A stretch of 64,000 nucleotides of DNA from Streptomyces sp. CG4. GTDB taxonomy: Bacteria > Actinomycetota > Actinomycetes > Streptomycetales > Streptomycetaceae. Below the pieces are notes generated by a model. It worked only from the letters and a program-made list of their open reading frames with translations. It was not told where the DNA came from and did not search any database. Position numbers and translations under genes: made by a program. Within the stretch, counting starts at the first letter, position 1. Each line of letters opens with the position of its first letter. The stretch spans positions 6,572,001 through 6,636,000 of the forward strand of contig NZ_CP163525.1 of assembly GCF_041080655.1 (NCBI RefSeq), in the 5' to 3' direction. Below are positions 1-8,875 of this stretch, piece after piece.

Positions 1-1044
1 TGGAGCGGGATGAACGCCGTCGGCGGCGCGCTGGGCGTGCTGGTGGGCGGGGTGCTCACCCAGTACGCGGGCTGGCGCTGGGTGATGCTGATCAATCTGC
101 CCATCGTGGCCACGGCGCTCGCGCTGGCCCACGCGGCCGTACCCGCCGAGCCGAGGCCCGTCCGGCGGGAGCGGCCCGATGTGCTCGGAGCCCTGCTGGC
201 GACCGGCGGGACCGGGCTGCTCGTGTTCGGCGTCGTACGGACCGATGTCCAAGGGTGGGCGTCCGCCCGGACGTTGAGCACGCTCGGCGTCGCCGCCGTC
301 CTGCTCGTCGCGTTCGGACTCGTCGAATCCCGGGCGCCCGCCCCGCTGCTGCGGCTCGGGCTGCTGCGCAGCCGCTGGGTCGCCGGCGCCAACCTGCTGG
401 TGTTTCTCGCCGCGGCCGGGCAGTTCACCGCGTTCTATTTCATCTCCCTCTACCTCCAGCAGGTCCTGGGCCTCGGCGCCGCCGCGACCGGCGCCGCGTT
501 CCTGCCGTTCAGCGTGGGTTCGGTGGCCGCCACCGCCGTCGCCACCCGCATCACCGCGACCCGCTCGCCCCGCGCCTCCCTCATGCCCGGCGCGCTGCTC
601 GCCGCCATGGGCCTGGCCTGGTTCGCCATGATCAGCCCGCACGGCGGCTTTCTCACCGACGTGCTCGGGCCCTCCCTGCTGACCAGCGCGGGCATCGGGC
701 TGGTGTTCGCGCCGGCGGCCGCTGCGGCGACGACCGGCGTCCGGGCCGGCGAGGCCGGCATGGCCTCCGGCCTGTTCAACAGCGCACGTCAGCTGGGCGG
801 TTGCCTCGGCGTGGCCACCCTGGCCACGGTCGCCGCCCAGCGCACCGGTACGGCCACCGACCCCGGTGCGCTGGGCGCCGGATACGCCCTCGGTCTGGCC
901 GTCACGGCCGCGCTCCTGCTGCTCGCGGCGGTCGTGGCCGTCTGTGTGCTGCCCCGGCGCCGGAGCGGCACCGGATCCTCGGCCCCGATTCCCGTAGCCG
1001 CGGTGGTCCACACGGACACGCGCAGAGAAGGAGCATCGTCATGA
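1..1044 (+). CDS. MFS drug-type exporter, C-terminal part
   Basis: The gene is cut by the window start: the frame is open from base 1, before the first visible ATG at 10. The roughly 345 visible residues alternate hydrophobic helices and short polar loops, as in 14-helix DHA2-type proton antiporters. The first residues (MNAVGGALGVLVGGVLT) fit the glycine-rich helix-5 motif of exporters, and the YAGWRWVM stretch that follows is typical. It is a plasma-membrane pump; the substrate cannot be read from the sequence. The stop overlaps the start of the cupin gene (ATGA), so the two are co-translated. Confidence 0.85.
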   Translation, partial: WSGMNAVGGALGVLVGGVLTQYAGWRWVMLINLPIVATALALAHAAVPAEPRPVRRERPDVLGALLATGGTGLLVFGVVRTDVQGWASARTLSTLGVAAVLLVAFGLVESRAPAPLLRLGLLRSRWVAGANLLVFLAAAGQFTAFYFISLYLQQVLGLGAAATGAAFLPFSVGSVAATAVATRITATRSPRASLMPGALLAAMGLAWFAMISPHGGFLTDVLGPSLLTSAGIGLVFAPAAAAATTGVRAGEAGMASGLFNSARQLGGCLGVATLATVAAQRTGTATDPGALGAGYALGLAVTAALLLLAAVVAVCVLPRRRSGTGSSAPIPVAAVVHTDTRREGASS

Positions 1045-1454
1045 CCCTCACGACCGTGGATCTCTTCTCCTCGATGCTGGACTTCCGGTCCGACGGCGGC
1101 GTCCTGGCCGGTGCCCGGCGGATGACGGACGGCGACCCCGGCTCCTGGCAGGTCGCGGCCTTCCATGCGGAGACCGACGCCGATGTGCACGCCGACCACT
1201 GGGAGATGCATCCCGAGGGCGAGGAGGCCGTGTGCTGCCTGACCGGCGGCGTGCGTCTGTATTTCCGTCCCGTCGAGGAGAGCGGCACCGAGGAGATCGG
1301 CATCGAGGAGGTCGTACGGCTGGGGCCGGGTACCGCCCTGATCGTGCCCCGCGGGCGCTGGCACCGCCTCGCACTGGACGCGCCGAGCGATCTGATGTCG
1401 ATCACCCGGCGCAGCGGCTCACGCCTGGAGAAGCGGACCGGCCCCGGCGACTGA
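1041..1454 (+). CDS. small cupin-domain protein
   Basis: This 137-residue protein is essentially one cupin barrel. Residues around HADHWEMHPEGEEAVCCLTG supply the His/Glu pattern of cupin motif 1, and the PGTALIVPRGRWHRL stretch supplies motif 2 with its His. A metal-binding role is therefore likely; the substrate is unknown. Its ATG overlaps the MFS stop by four bases, and a purine-rich GAGAAGGAG lies just upstream, so it belongs to the exporter transcript. It could be a small sensor or a detoxifying enzyme accompanying the pump. The family call is firm, the function is not. Confidence 0.75.
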   Translation: MTLTTVDLFSSMLDFRSDGGVLAGARRMTDGDPGSWQVAAFHAETDADVHADHWEMHPEGEEAVCCLTGGVRLYFRPVEESGTEEIGIEEVVRLGPGTALIVPRGRWHRLALDAPSDLMSITRRSGSRLEKRTGPGD

Positions 1455-1497
1455 TCCGCACCGCCGAGCGCCGCGCCCGACGGGGCCCTCTTTCGTA

Positions 1498-1535
1498 ATC
1501 GATGCGCATGGTTGATCGTTGGGCCGTGCATCGAT
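1498..1535 (+). promoter_or_regulatory. 8-bp perfect inverted repeat upstream of ABC importer
   Basis: ATCGATGC at 1498-1505 is repeated inverted as GCATCGAT at 1528-1535, with a 22-base spacer. It lies 25 bases before the lipoprotein gene and after the cupin stop. It may be an operator for the sugar operon or a looped terminator/attenuator. No dedicated regulator gene sits next to it. Confidence 0.4.
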
Positions 1536-1559
1536 GACGGACGCCAGGGGGCGCAGACG

Positions 1560-2822
1560 ATGACCATGAGGCGCAGGACACTGCTGGCCGTGGGAGCCGG
1601 GGCAGGTGCCGGACTGCTCGCCGCCTGCGGATCCAACACCGGGCGCGGAAGCGGGAGTTCGGGCACGAAACTGGCGCAGTGGTACCACCAGTACGGCGAG
1701 ACCGGCACCGAGCAGGCCGTCGAGCGGTACGCCGCCGCGTACAAGAAGGCGAGCGTCACGGTGCAGTGGCGGCCCGGGAACTACGACCAGCAGACCGCGG
1801 CCGCCCTGCTCACCGACTCCGGACCGGACGTCTTCGAGGTCAACGGACCCACGATCGACCAGATCCAGGGCGGTCAGGTCGTCGACCTCACCGAGCTCCT
1901 CAAGGACGTCAAGGGCGACTTCAACACGGCGGTGCTCACGCCGAAGACGTACGACGGCCGGATCTGGGGCATCCCGCAGGTCGTCGACATGCAGCTGCTC
2001 TACTACCGCAAGAGCCTGCTGAAGGACGCCGGGGTCGAGCCGCCGGCCACGCTCGACGCCCTCGTGGACGCCGCGAAGAAGCTCACCAGCAGCAAGGTCA
2101 AGGGGCTCTTCCTGGGCAATGACGGGGGAGCCGGCGTGCTCGGCGGTACGCCCCTGTACGCCGCCGGGCTGCAGCTCGTCACCGAGGACGGCAAGGTCGG
2201 CTTCGACGACCCCGCCGCCGCCCGCACCCTCGGCAAGCTGCGCCAGCTGTACACCGACAAGTCCCTCCTCCTCGGCGCGCCCACCGACTGGTCCGACCCG
2301 TCCGCCCTCCTGCAGGGGCTGACCGCGATGCAGTGGTCCGGACTGTGGGCGCTGCCACAGGTGCGGAAGGAACTCGGCGACGACTTCGGGGTGCTGCCCT
2401 TCCCCGCCGACGGCGGTCGGGGCAGGCCCAGCGTTCCCGTCGGGGCCTACGCCGCCGCCGTCAGCGCACGCAGCAGGCACAGAGCGGCCGCCAAGGAGTA
2501 CGTGCGCTGGCTGTGGGTCGAACGGACCGACTACCAGGAGGACTTCGCGCTGTCCTACGGCTTCCACATCCCGGCCCGGATCTCCCTCGCCAAGAAGGCC
2601 GCCGCACTCCGGAACGGTCCCGCCGCCGACGCCGTCCGCTTCTCCACCGACCACGGCTACGCCGAGCCCCTGCTGTGGACGCCGGCCGCCCGGACCGCCT
2701 ACCAGGACGCGCTCAGCCGGATCATCAGGAGCGGGGCGAATCCGGAGAGCGAACTGCGTGCCGTCGTACGGAAGGTAGCCGGCGAGCTCGACCGTGTGAA
2801 GAACGCGAAGAAGACGTCGTGA
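1560..2822 (+). CDS. ABC importer solute-binding lipoprotein (sugar type)
   Basis: Solute-binding protein of family 1 (carbohydrate uptake), 420 residues. The N-terminus has a twin-arginine-like MRRRTLL, a hydrophobic run and a lipobox ending LLAAC, so it is an exported lipoprotein held at the outer face of the membrane. The body reads as a sugar-binding fold (GTEQAVERYAAAYKK, SGPDVFEVNG, WGIPQVVDMQLLYY). ATG at 1560 is chosen because AGGGGG lies just upstream; a second ATG at 1566 is possible, and an upstream TTG at 1512 lacks a ribosome site. It is first of three overlapping genes (binding protein, two permeases). No ATPase gene is present, so a shared MsiK-like ATPase is inferred. Confidence 0.88.
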   Translation: MTMRRRTLLAVGAGAGAGLLAACGSNTGRGSGSSGTKLAQWYHQYGETGTEQAVERYAAAYKKASVTVQWRPGNYDQQTAAALLTDSGPDVFEVNGPTIDQIQGGQVVDLTELLKDVKGDFNTAVLTPKTYDGRIWGIPQVVDMQLLYYRKSLLKDAGVEPPATLDALVDAAKKLTSSKVKGLFLGNDGGAGVLGGTPLYAAGLQLVTEDGKVGFDDPAAARTLGKLRQLYTDKSLLLGAPTDWSDPSALLQGLTAMQWSGLWALPQVRKELGDDFGVLPFPADGGRGRPSVPVGAYAAAVSARSRHRAAAKEYVRWLWVERTDYQEDFALSYGFHIPARISLAKKAAALRNGPAADAVRFSTDHGYAEPLLWTPAARTAYQDALSRIIRSGANPESELRAVVRKVAGELDRVKNAKKTS

Positions 2823-3721
2823 GGCGCCGCAGGACCCTCTGGTTCTGGGTGTTCGTGGGGCCGTTCGCGCTCGGGCTTGCCCTGTTCACCTACGTTCCGC
2901 TGCTGTGGAGCGTCGGCCTCAGCTTCTTCGACGCGCACAACACCGTCACGCCCACGCACTTCGTCGGCCTGGACAACTACACGGCGATGCTGCAGGACGA
3001 CGCGTTCCTCGGCAGCCTGAAGACCTTCCTCGTCTTCACCGCCTTCATCGTGCCGGCCACCTTCGTCTTCTCACTCTCCCTCGCCCTGATGGTCAACCGT
3101 CTCGAACGCGCTCGGGCGTTCTTCCGGTCGGTCTTCTTCCTGCCGGCCGCGTGCAGTTATGTCGTCGCCGCCCTGGTGTGGAAGATGTCGCTCTTCAACG
3201 GGGTGCGGTTCGGGCTCGCCAACACCGTCCTCGACTGGTTCGGCGGCGATCCCGTCGCCTGGCTGTCCACCACCGATCCGCCCTGGTACTGGCTGGTCAT
3301 CGTCACGGTACGGCTGTGGCTGCAGGCCGGGTTCTACATGATCCTGTTCCTCGCCGGGCTGCAGCGCATCGACCCGGTGCTGTACGAGGCGGCCGCCGTG
3401 GACGGGGCCCGGCCCGGCTGGACGGTGCTGCGGCACATCACGCTGCCCCAGCTGCGGGCCACCTCGGTCGCGGTGGCGCTGCTGCTCGTCATCAACGCCT
3501 TCCAGGCCTTCGACGAGTTCTACAACCTGCTCTCCGACGCGCGGGGCTATCCGCCCTACGCCCGGCCGCCGCTCGTCTACCTCTACTACACCGCCCTCGG
3601 GCAGGGGCAGAACCTCGGGCTCGGCAGCGCGGGCGCCGTGATCCTCGCGCTGGTCATCGCGCTCGTCACGGTGGGGCAGGCACGGTGGCTGCGGCTGGGA
3701 AGGACGGACACCGATGGATGA
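2819..3721 (+). CDS. ABC sugar importer permease 1 (MalF-like)
   Basis: A 300-residue integral membrane protein with about six helices. It carries the binding-protein-dependent permease EAA loop (EAAAVDGA followed by LRHITLPQL), which contacts the ATPase. The GTG start overlaps the lipoprotein stop (GTGA), which fixes the start and implies translational coupling. N-terminal RRRRTLWFWV is followed directly by a helix. The next permease overlaps its end by eight bases. It forms the heterodimeric channel with that protein. Confidence 0.9.
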   Translation: MRRRRTLWFWVFVGPFALGLALFTYVPLLWSVGLSFFDAHNTVTPTHFVGLDNYTAMLQDDAFLGSLKTFLVFTAFIVPATFVFSLSLALMVNRLERARAFFRSVFFLPAACSYVVAALVWKMSLFNGVRFGLANTVLDWFGGDPVAWLSTTDPPWYWLVIVTVRLWLQAGFYMILFLAGLQRIDPVLYEAAAVDGARPGWTVLRHITLPQLRATSVAVALLLVINAFQAFDEFYNLLSDARGYPPYARPPLVYLYYTALGQGQNLGLGSAGAVILALVIALVTVGQARWLRLGRTDTDG

Positions 3722-4547
3722 CGCCCTGGTGCGGGCCGGACGCGCGCTCCGGCTGGTGCTGTTGATCGCGCTCGCCCTGCTCTTCCTGATCCCCTTCTAT
3801 CTGCTGGTCCGCAATGGCCTGTCGAGCGAGCAGGACATCACCTCGCCCCAATGGACCTTCTTTCCCGGCGCGTTGAGGTGGGGGAACGTCCGGGAGCTGT
3901 TCGACGACCCGTCCGTCCCCTTCGCCCGCTCCCTGCTCAACTCCGCGCTGATCGCCGTCGCCACGACCGCGGGCACCCTGCTCCTGGCCTCCCTGGCGGG
4001 CTACGGCCTCGCCCACATCCCCTACCGGCACGCGAACAAGGTCTTCTACGGCATCCTCGGCACCCTGCTCGTCCCGGCCGCCGTCACCTTCGTACCGAGC
4101 TTCGTGCTGGTGTCGACGCTGGGCTGGATCTCGACCCTGCGCGGGCTGATCATCCCGACCCTGTTCTCCGCGTTCGCCTGCTTCGTCTTCCGGCAGTACT
4201 TCCTGGGATTCCCCCGGGAGCTGGAGGATGCGGCCCAGGTCGACGGGCTGGGCTACTGGCGCACGTACTGGCTGGTGGTCGTGCCGAACGCGCGGCCGGT
4301 GTTCGCCGCCGTCGGCACGATCGTGTTCCTCGGCGCGTGGAACTCCTTCCTGTGGCCGCTGGTGATCGGGCAGGACCGGAGCGCCTGGACGGTGCAGGTG
4401 GCGCTGTCGTCGTTCACGACGTCCCAGGTGATCCGGCTGCACGAACTGTTCGTCGCGGCCGTCGTGTCGATCCTGCCGCTGCTGGTGGTGTTCCTGTGCT
4501 TCCAGCGGTGGATCGTGGCGGGGGTGGAGCGGTCGGGGATCGACTGA
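3714..4547 (+). CDS. ABC sugar importer permease 2 (MalG-like)
   Basis: Second permease of the importer, 277 residues and six predicted helices. The EAA loop reads ELEDAAQVDGLGYWRTYWLVVVP. Its ATG lies eight bases inside the preceding gene. The gene ends six bases before the convergent nirD stop, with no obvious hairpin terminator between them. The operon therefore encodes a complete CUT1-type uptake system minus the ATPase; the sugar is not identifiable. Confidence 0.9.
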   Translation: MDDALVRAGRALRLVLLIALALLFLIPFYLLVRNGLSSEQDITSPQWTFFPGALRWGNVRELFDDPSVPFARSLLNSALIAVATTAGTLLLASLAGYGLAHIPYRHANKVFYGILGTLLVPAAVTFVPSFVLVSTLGWISTLRGLIIPTLFSAFACFVFRQYFLGFPRELEDAAQVDGLGYWRTYWLVVVPNARPVFAAVGTIVFLGAWNSFLWPLVIGQDRSAWTVQVALSSFTTSQVIRLHELFVAAVVSILPLLVVFLCFQRWIVAGVERSGID

Positions 4548-4553
4548 TCCGGG

Positions 4554-4904
4554 TCAGGCCGTGCGCACCTCGTACGCCGCCACCCGCACCGCCCCGTCGT
4601 CCAGGCACTCCCCGCTGATCAGGTCGAAGCGCTGCTTCAGCAGGGGCGAGGCCACGAACGGGCGGTCCTGGTGGGTGCCGGTCAGACCGCGGGACAGGAC
4701 GGCCGCGCCGGTGAAGGGGTCGCGGTTGTCGACGGCGTACAGGCGGTCGGCGCGGTCACGGAAGAGGGCGACCTGACGGCCGTCGGGCAGCAGGGCGGCC
4801 ACCCCGCGGCCCGGGGTGAGCGCGCTCAGCTCGCAGGCCGTGAACCAGCCGTCCGCCAGCCGGAGTTGGACCTTCAGACCGGTGGTCTCGGGAGCCAGGG
4901 TCAT
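4554..4904 (-). CDS. nirD: nitrite reductase small subunit
   Basis: NirD, 116 residues, a Rieske-like ferredoxin fold of the NAD(P)H nitrite reductase. The protein shows the expected order (WFTACELSAL, QVALFRD, YAVDNRDPFTGAAVLSRGL, SPLLKQRFDLISGECL). As usual for NirD, the two Cys and two His of a true Rieske cluster are not all present, so it probably has no iron-sulfur centre and acts with NirB. Its ATG overlaps the nirB stop by three bases (ATGA on the minus strand), so it is the last gene of the nitrite operon and is translationally coupled. It acts in the cytoplasm in reduction of nitrite to ammonium. Confidence 0.93.
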   Translation of the reverse strand: MTLAPETTGLKVQLRLADGWFTACELSALTPGRGVAALLPDGRQVALFRDRADRLYAVDNRDPFTGAAVLSRGLTGTHQDRPFVASPLLKQRFDLISGECLDDGAVRVAAYEVRTA

Positions 4905-7519
4905 CGCTGGGCGCTTCCTTCCAGGGCGTCGTCGGCGGGCCGCAGGCCGATGGACAGCAGCGGCAGGTCGGGCTTGATCTGGTCGCGCTCGGGGACGAAG
5001 GCGACGACCGGGTCCGGGGTGTCCGGAGCGTTCACGAAGGACACGAACCGGGCCAGCTTCTCGGGGTCGTTGACGGTCTGTGCCCACTCGTCGCGGTAGT
5101 GGGCGACATGCGCCCGCATCAGCTGCTCCAGCTCGTCGCAGATGCCGAGCGCGTCGTGCACCACCACGTCGCGCAGATGGTCCAGGCCGCCGGGGATCCG
5201 CTCCAGCCACACGCTGGTGCGCTCCAGACGGTCGGCCGTGCGGATGTAGAACATCAGGAAGCGGTCGATCAGGCGGACCAGTTCGGCGTCCGACAGGTCC
5301 TGGGCCAGCAGGTCCGCGTGGCGCGGGGTGGCGCCGCCGTTGCCGCCGACGTACAGGTTCCAGCCGCCCGCGGTGGCGATCACGCCGAAGTCCTTGGACT
5401 GGGCCTCGGCGCACTCGCGCTGGCAGCCGGAGACCGCCGACTTCAGCTTGTGCGGGGACCTCAGACCCCGGTAGCGCAGCTCCAGGTCGATCGCCATCCG
5501 CACCGAGTCCTGCACCCCGTAGCGGCACCAGGTGGAGCCGACGCAGGACTTCACCGTGCGCAGCGCCTTGCCGTACGCGTGCCCCGACTCGAAGCCGGCG
5601 TCCACCAAACGGGCCCAGATCAGCGGGAGTTGCTCGACCCGGGCGCCGAACATGTCGATCCGCTGACCGCCGGTGATCTTCGTGTAGAGGCCGAAGTCCC
5701 GGGCGATCTCGCCGATCACGATCAGCTTCTCGGGCGTGATCTCGCCGCCCGGGATGCGCGGCACGACCGAGTACGAGCCGTTCTTCTGCAGGTTGGCGAG
5801 GAAGTGGTCGTTGGTGTCCTGCAGGGCCGCCTGCTCGCCGTCCAGGACATAGCCGCTCGCGCCGATCGTCGGGGCGAGGGAGGCGATGATCGAGCCGACG
5901 GCCGGCTTGCAGGTCTCGCAGCCGTCGCCGCCCCGGGCGTCCTCGCGGCCGTAGCGGTCGAGCAGGTCCCGGTGGCTGGTGATGCGCAGCGCGAGGACGA
6001 TCTCGTACAGCTCCTCGCGGGTCTGCGAGAAGCAGCCGCACAGCCCCTTGTCGACCTCGACGCCGTTCGCCTCCAGCTCGGCGTTGACGAGCCGGCCGAG
6101 CACCTTGACGCAACTGCCGCAGCCCGTACCGGCCTTGGTGCACTTCTTCACCTCGGGCACGGTCGTGCAGGAGTGCTCCGTGACCGCGCCGCGGATCGTG
6201 CCCTTGCTGACGTTGTGGCAGGAGCAGATGACCGCCTCGTCGGGCAGGGCCGACGGGCCGAGCTGGGCCCCCGAGTCCGCTCCGGCGGGCAGGACGAGCG
6301 ACTCGGGGGAGAGGGGGGGTACCGAACCGGTCAGTGCGCGCAGGGTGCCGTAGGCCTCCGCGTCGCCGACCAGGATGCCGCCGAGCAGCGTCCCGTCGCG
6401 GCCGATGACCAGCTTCTTGTACAGGCCGGCGCGGGAGTCGGAGTAGACGACGTCCAGGCAGCCCTCGGTGGTGCCGTGCGCGTCGCCGAAGGAGGCGACG
6501 TCGACGCCGAGCAGCTTCAGCTTGGTGGACAGGTCGGCGCCGGTGAATGTCAACTGCTCGGTCTCGTCCTCAGCGATGGTGGCCGCGGCCGTCTCGGCCT
6601 GCTCGTAGCCGGGCGCCACCAGGCCGTACACCCGGCCGTCGGCGGCCAGCGCGCACTCGCCGATCGCGAAGACGTGCGGGTCGGAGACGGTACGGCACTG
6701 CTCGTCGACGGTGATGCCACCGCGCTCGCCGACCGCCAGACCGCAGTCGCGGGCCAGCTGGTCCCTCGGCCGTACACCGGCGCTGAACACCACCAGGTCC
6801 GTGGCCAGTTCGGAGCCGTCGGACAGCTTCATGCCGGTGACGGCACCCGCGTCGTCCGTGACGATCTCCTGGGTGCCGACGCCCGTGTGGACGGTCAGGC
6901 CCATGTCCTCGATGGTGCGCAGCAGCGCCGCGCCACCGCCCTCGTCCACCTGCACCGGCATCAGCCGCGGCGCGAACTCCACGATGTGGGAGGTGAGTCC
7001 GAGCCCCTTCAGCGCACCGGCCGCCTCCAGGCCCAGCAGACCGCCGCCGACCACGGCACCGGTCGTCGCCTTCGTCTTCGCGTACTCCTCGATCGCGAGG
7101 AGGTCCTCGATGGTCCGGTAGACGAAACAGCCGACCGCGTCCTTGCCCGGGACCGGGGGCACGAAGGGGTACGAGCCGGTGGCGAGCACGAGGACGTCGT
7201 AGTCGAAGACCTGGCCGGACCTGGCCGTGACCTTCCTCGCCTCGCGGTCGACGGTCTCGGCGGGGTCGCCGAGGTACAGCTCGATGCTGTGCAGGGCGAT
7301 GAACTTCCCGTCCGTCAGGGAGAGTTCCTCAGGCGTCCGGCCCGAGAAGTACGAGGTGAGGGCGACGCGGTCGTACGCCGGACGCGGCTCCTCGCAGAGC
7401 ACGACCACGCGGTGCGTGGCGGTCAGGCCGCGCTCGGCGAGCGCTTCGAGGAAGCGCTGGCCGACCATGCCGTGGCCGACGAGCACGATCGTGGGGGTGG
7501 CCCCCGGGTCGGTGGTCAT
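4901..7519 (-). CDS. nirB: NAD(P)H nitrite reductase large subunit
   Basis: NirB, 872 residues, the assimilatory siroheme nitrite reductase. Domains in order: an FAD/NAD(P)-binding disulfide-oxidoreductase module at 1-410 (GHGMVGQRF near residue 14, VVGGGLLGLEAAG in the middle); a BFD-like [2Fe-2S] segment near 430-480 (CSCHNVSKG, then CTKAGTGCGSC); and a sulfite/nitrite-reductase half with CVGSTWC near 660 and CQREC near 697, the four cysteines that hold the [4Fe-4S]-siroheme. The start at 7519 is preceded by GGAGG at good spacing and shares bases with the upstream stop (TGATG). No frame damage is seen. Nitrogen control through the upstream GlnR box is inferred. Confidence 0.95.
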   Translation of the reverse strand: MTTDPGATPTIVLVGHGMVGQRFLEALAERGLTATHRVVVLCEEPRPAYDRVALTSYFSGRTPEELSLTDGKFIALHSIELYLGDPAETVDREARKVTARSGQVFDYDVLVLATGSYPFVPPVPGKDAVGCFVYRTIEDLLAIEEYAKTKATTGAVVGGGLLGLEAAGALKGLGLTSHIVEFAPRLMPVQVDEGGGAALLRTIEDMGLTVHTGVGTQEIVTDDAGAVTGMKLSDGSELATDLVVFSAGVRPRDQLARDCGLAVGERGGITVDEQCRTVSDPHVFAIGECALAADGRVYGLVAPGYEQAETAAATIAEDETEQLTFTGADLSTKLKLLGVDVASFGDAHGTTEGCLDVVYSDSRAGLYKKLVIGRDGTLLGGILVGDAEAYGTLRALTGSVPPLSPESLVLPAGADSGAQLGPSALPDEAVICSCHNVSKGTIRGAVTEHSCTTVPEVKKCTKAGTGCGSCVKVLGRLVNAELEANGVEVDKGLCGCFSQTREELYEIVLALRITSHRDLLDRYGREDARGGDGCETCKPAVGSIIASLAPTIGASGYVLDGEQAALQDTNDHFLANLQKNGSYSVVPRIPGGEITPEKLIVIGEIARDFGLYTKITGGQRIDMFGARVEQLPLIWARLVDAGFESGHAYGKALRTVKSCVGSTWCRYGVQDSVRMAIDLELRYRGLRSPHKLKSAVSGCQRECAEAQSKDFGVIATAGGWNLYVGGNGGATPRHADLLAQDLSDAELVRLIDRFLMFYIRTADRLERTSVWLERIPGGLDHLRDVVVHDALGICDELEQLMRAHVAHYRDEWAQTVNDPEKLARFVSFVNAPDTPDPVVAFVPERDQIKPDLPLLSIGLRPADDALEGSAQR

Positions 7520-8733
7520 CAGGAGCCTCCATCGTGGGTGAGCAGGTGGAGCAGGGGCCCGTCGTCGGGGAGCGGCTCCGCTCCCTCCCAGGCGCGGGCG
7601 AGCGCCCCGACGGTGCCGAGGTCGCCGACGAGCACCCCGCCGACCAGGCGGTCCTCGCGGACGACGACCTTGCGGTAGGTGCCGCGGGTGGCGTCGGCGA
7701 GCCGTACGACGTCGTCGCCGGGCAGCGCCTCGGTCTCGCCGAACGCGGCCAGGTCGAAGGGGGAGCCCGGGCCGGTGAGGGTCAGCCGGGTCAGGGAACG
7801 GGTGCCGCGGTAGCGCGCCTCGGCGTCTCCGGCGAGCGACTCGGCGAGCAGGTCGGCCTGTTCGAGCGCGGGTACGGCCAGGCCGTAGACCGTGCCGTCG
7901 TGCTGGACGCAGTCGCCGACGGCGTGGATGTGCGGGTCGGAGGTGCGCAGCTCGTCGTCGACGAGGATGCCGCGGTGGACGGCGAGACCGGCCTGCTCGG
8001 CGAGTGAGGTGCGCGGGCGCACCCCGCAGGCGAGGACGACGAGGTCGGCGTCGAGCGCGTACCCGTCGGCCAGCTCCACCGAGCGGACCGCGCCCGCGAC
8101 ACAGCGCACGTCCCGCACCCGGCACTCGGTGTGCACCTCGACGCCCAGGTCGGTGAGGTGCCGCAGTACCAGCCGGGACGCGTCCGGGTCGAGCCGGCGC
8201 TCCATGAGCCGCTCGGCCTGCTGGGCGAGGACCACCTGCGCACCGCGCGCCGCGAGCGCGCGGGCGGCCGACACACCGAGCAGTCCGCCTCCGACGACGA
8301 CCACCCGCGCACCGGGCCGCACCGCCTTGGCGAGGCCCAGACAGTCGTCCATGGTGCGGAACGCGTGGACGCCCTCGGGGAGTTGGTGGTCAGGGGTGAA
8401 CAGATCGCGCAGCGGCGGCAGCACCGGGTTGGAGCCGGTGGCCAGGACCAGCGTGTCGTATGCGATCGAGCCGCCGTCCTCGCACGCGAGGGTGCGGGCG
8501 GCCCGGTCGATACCGGTGACCCGGGCGCGGAGCAGGCCGTCCGGCGCCGGGAGGGTGATCACCTCCGGCGCGTACCGGCCGGCCAGCACCTCGGCGAGCA
8601 GCACCCGGTTGTACGGCGGGTGCTCCTCCTCGCCGACGAGCAGCGCGGGCGTGCCCAGCTCGCCGAGCCGCCGGGCGAGCCGTACGCCCGCGAGGCCGGC
8701 GCCGATCACCACCACACGCGTATTCGAGGTCAT
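7519..8733 (-). CDS. FAD-dependent NAD(P)H oxidoreductase of the nitrite/nitrate operon
   Basis: A 404-residue pyridine-nucleotide-disulfide oxidoreductase. GAGLAGVRLARRLG at the N-terminus binds FAD. VVGGGLLGVSAARAL near residue 150 is the NAD(P)H Rossmann motif, and VGDCVQHDG near 275 is the second FAD motif. It resembles the N-terminal module of NirB and NasB/NasC-type electron donors to nitrate reductase, but has no Fe-S domain. It is first in the operon, with nirB starting one base into its stop codon. It probably passes electrons from NAD(P)H to the nitrate or nitrite reductase. It is separate from, not a fragment of, nirB. Confidence 0.85.
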   Translation of the reverse strand: MTSNTRVVVIGAGLAGVRLARRLGELGTPALLVGEEEHPPYNRVLLAEVLAGRYAPEVITLPAPDGLLRARVTGIDRAARTLACEDGGSIAYDTLVLATGSNPVLPPLRDLFTPDHQLPEGVHAFRTMDDCLGLAKAVRPGARVVVVGGGLLGVSAARALAARGAQVVLAQQAERLMERRLDPDASRLVLRHLTDLGVEVHTECRVRDVRCVAGAVRSVELADGYALDADLVVLACGVRPRTSLAEQAGLAVHRGILVDDELRTSDPHIHAVGDCVQHDGTVYGLAVPALEQADLLAESLAGDAEARYRGTRSLTRLTLTGPGSPFDLAAFGETEALPGDDVVRLADATRGTYRKVVVREDRLVGGVLVGDLGTVGALARAWEGAEPLPDDGPLLHLLTHDGGS

Positions 8734-8756
8734 GCCCTTGAGCGTGCGGCGCGGAC

Positions 8757-8794
8757 GTTACCCGGTCGCATCACATCTGTTTCCCGTGAGGAAC
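8757..8794 (-). promoter_or_regulatory. probable GlnR box upstream of the nitrite operon
   Basis: Four pentamers at exact six-base spacings read GTTAC-n6-GCATC-n6-GTTTC-n6-GGAAC on the plus strand. The published Streptomyces GlnR pattern is gTnAC-n6-GaAAc-n6-GTnAC-n6-GAAAc; these four units match 5/5 class positions, then about 3, 4 and 4 of 5. The site lies 24-61 bases before the ATG at 8733. GlnR control of nirB is known in Streptomyces. The divergent TSUP gene at 8876 could share it. Confidence 0.55.
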
Positions 8795-8875
8795 GCTGCC
8801 CTCAGCGGGGGCGGGCGGAGGGTGTGAGGGGTCCGTGCGCGCGCAGGGGAGCGCTGTGAGGTTAGGGTCGCGATC

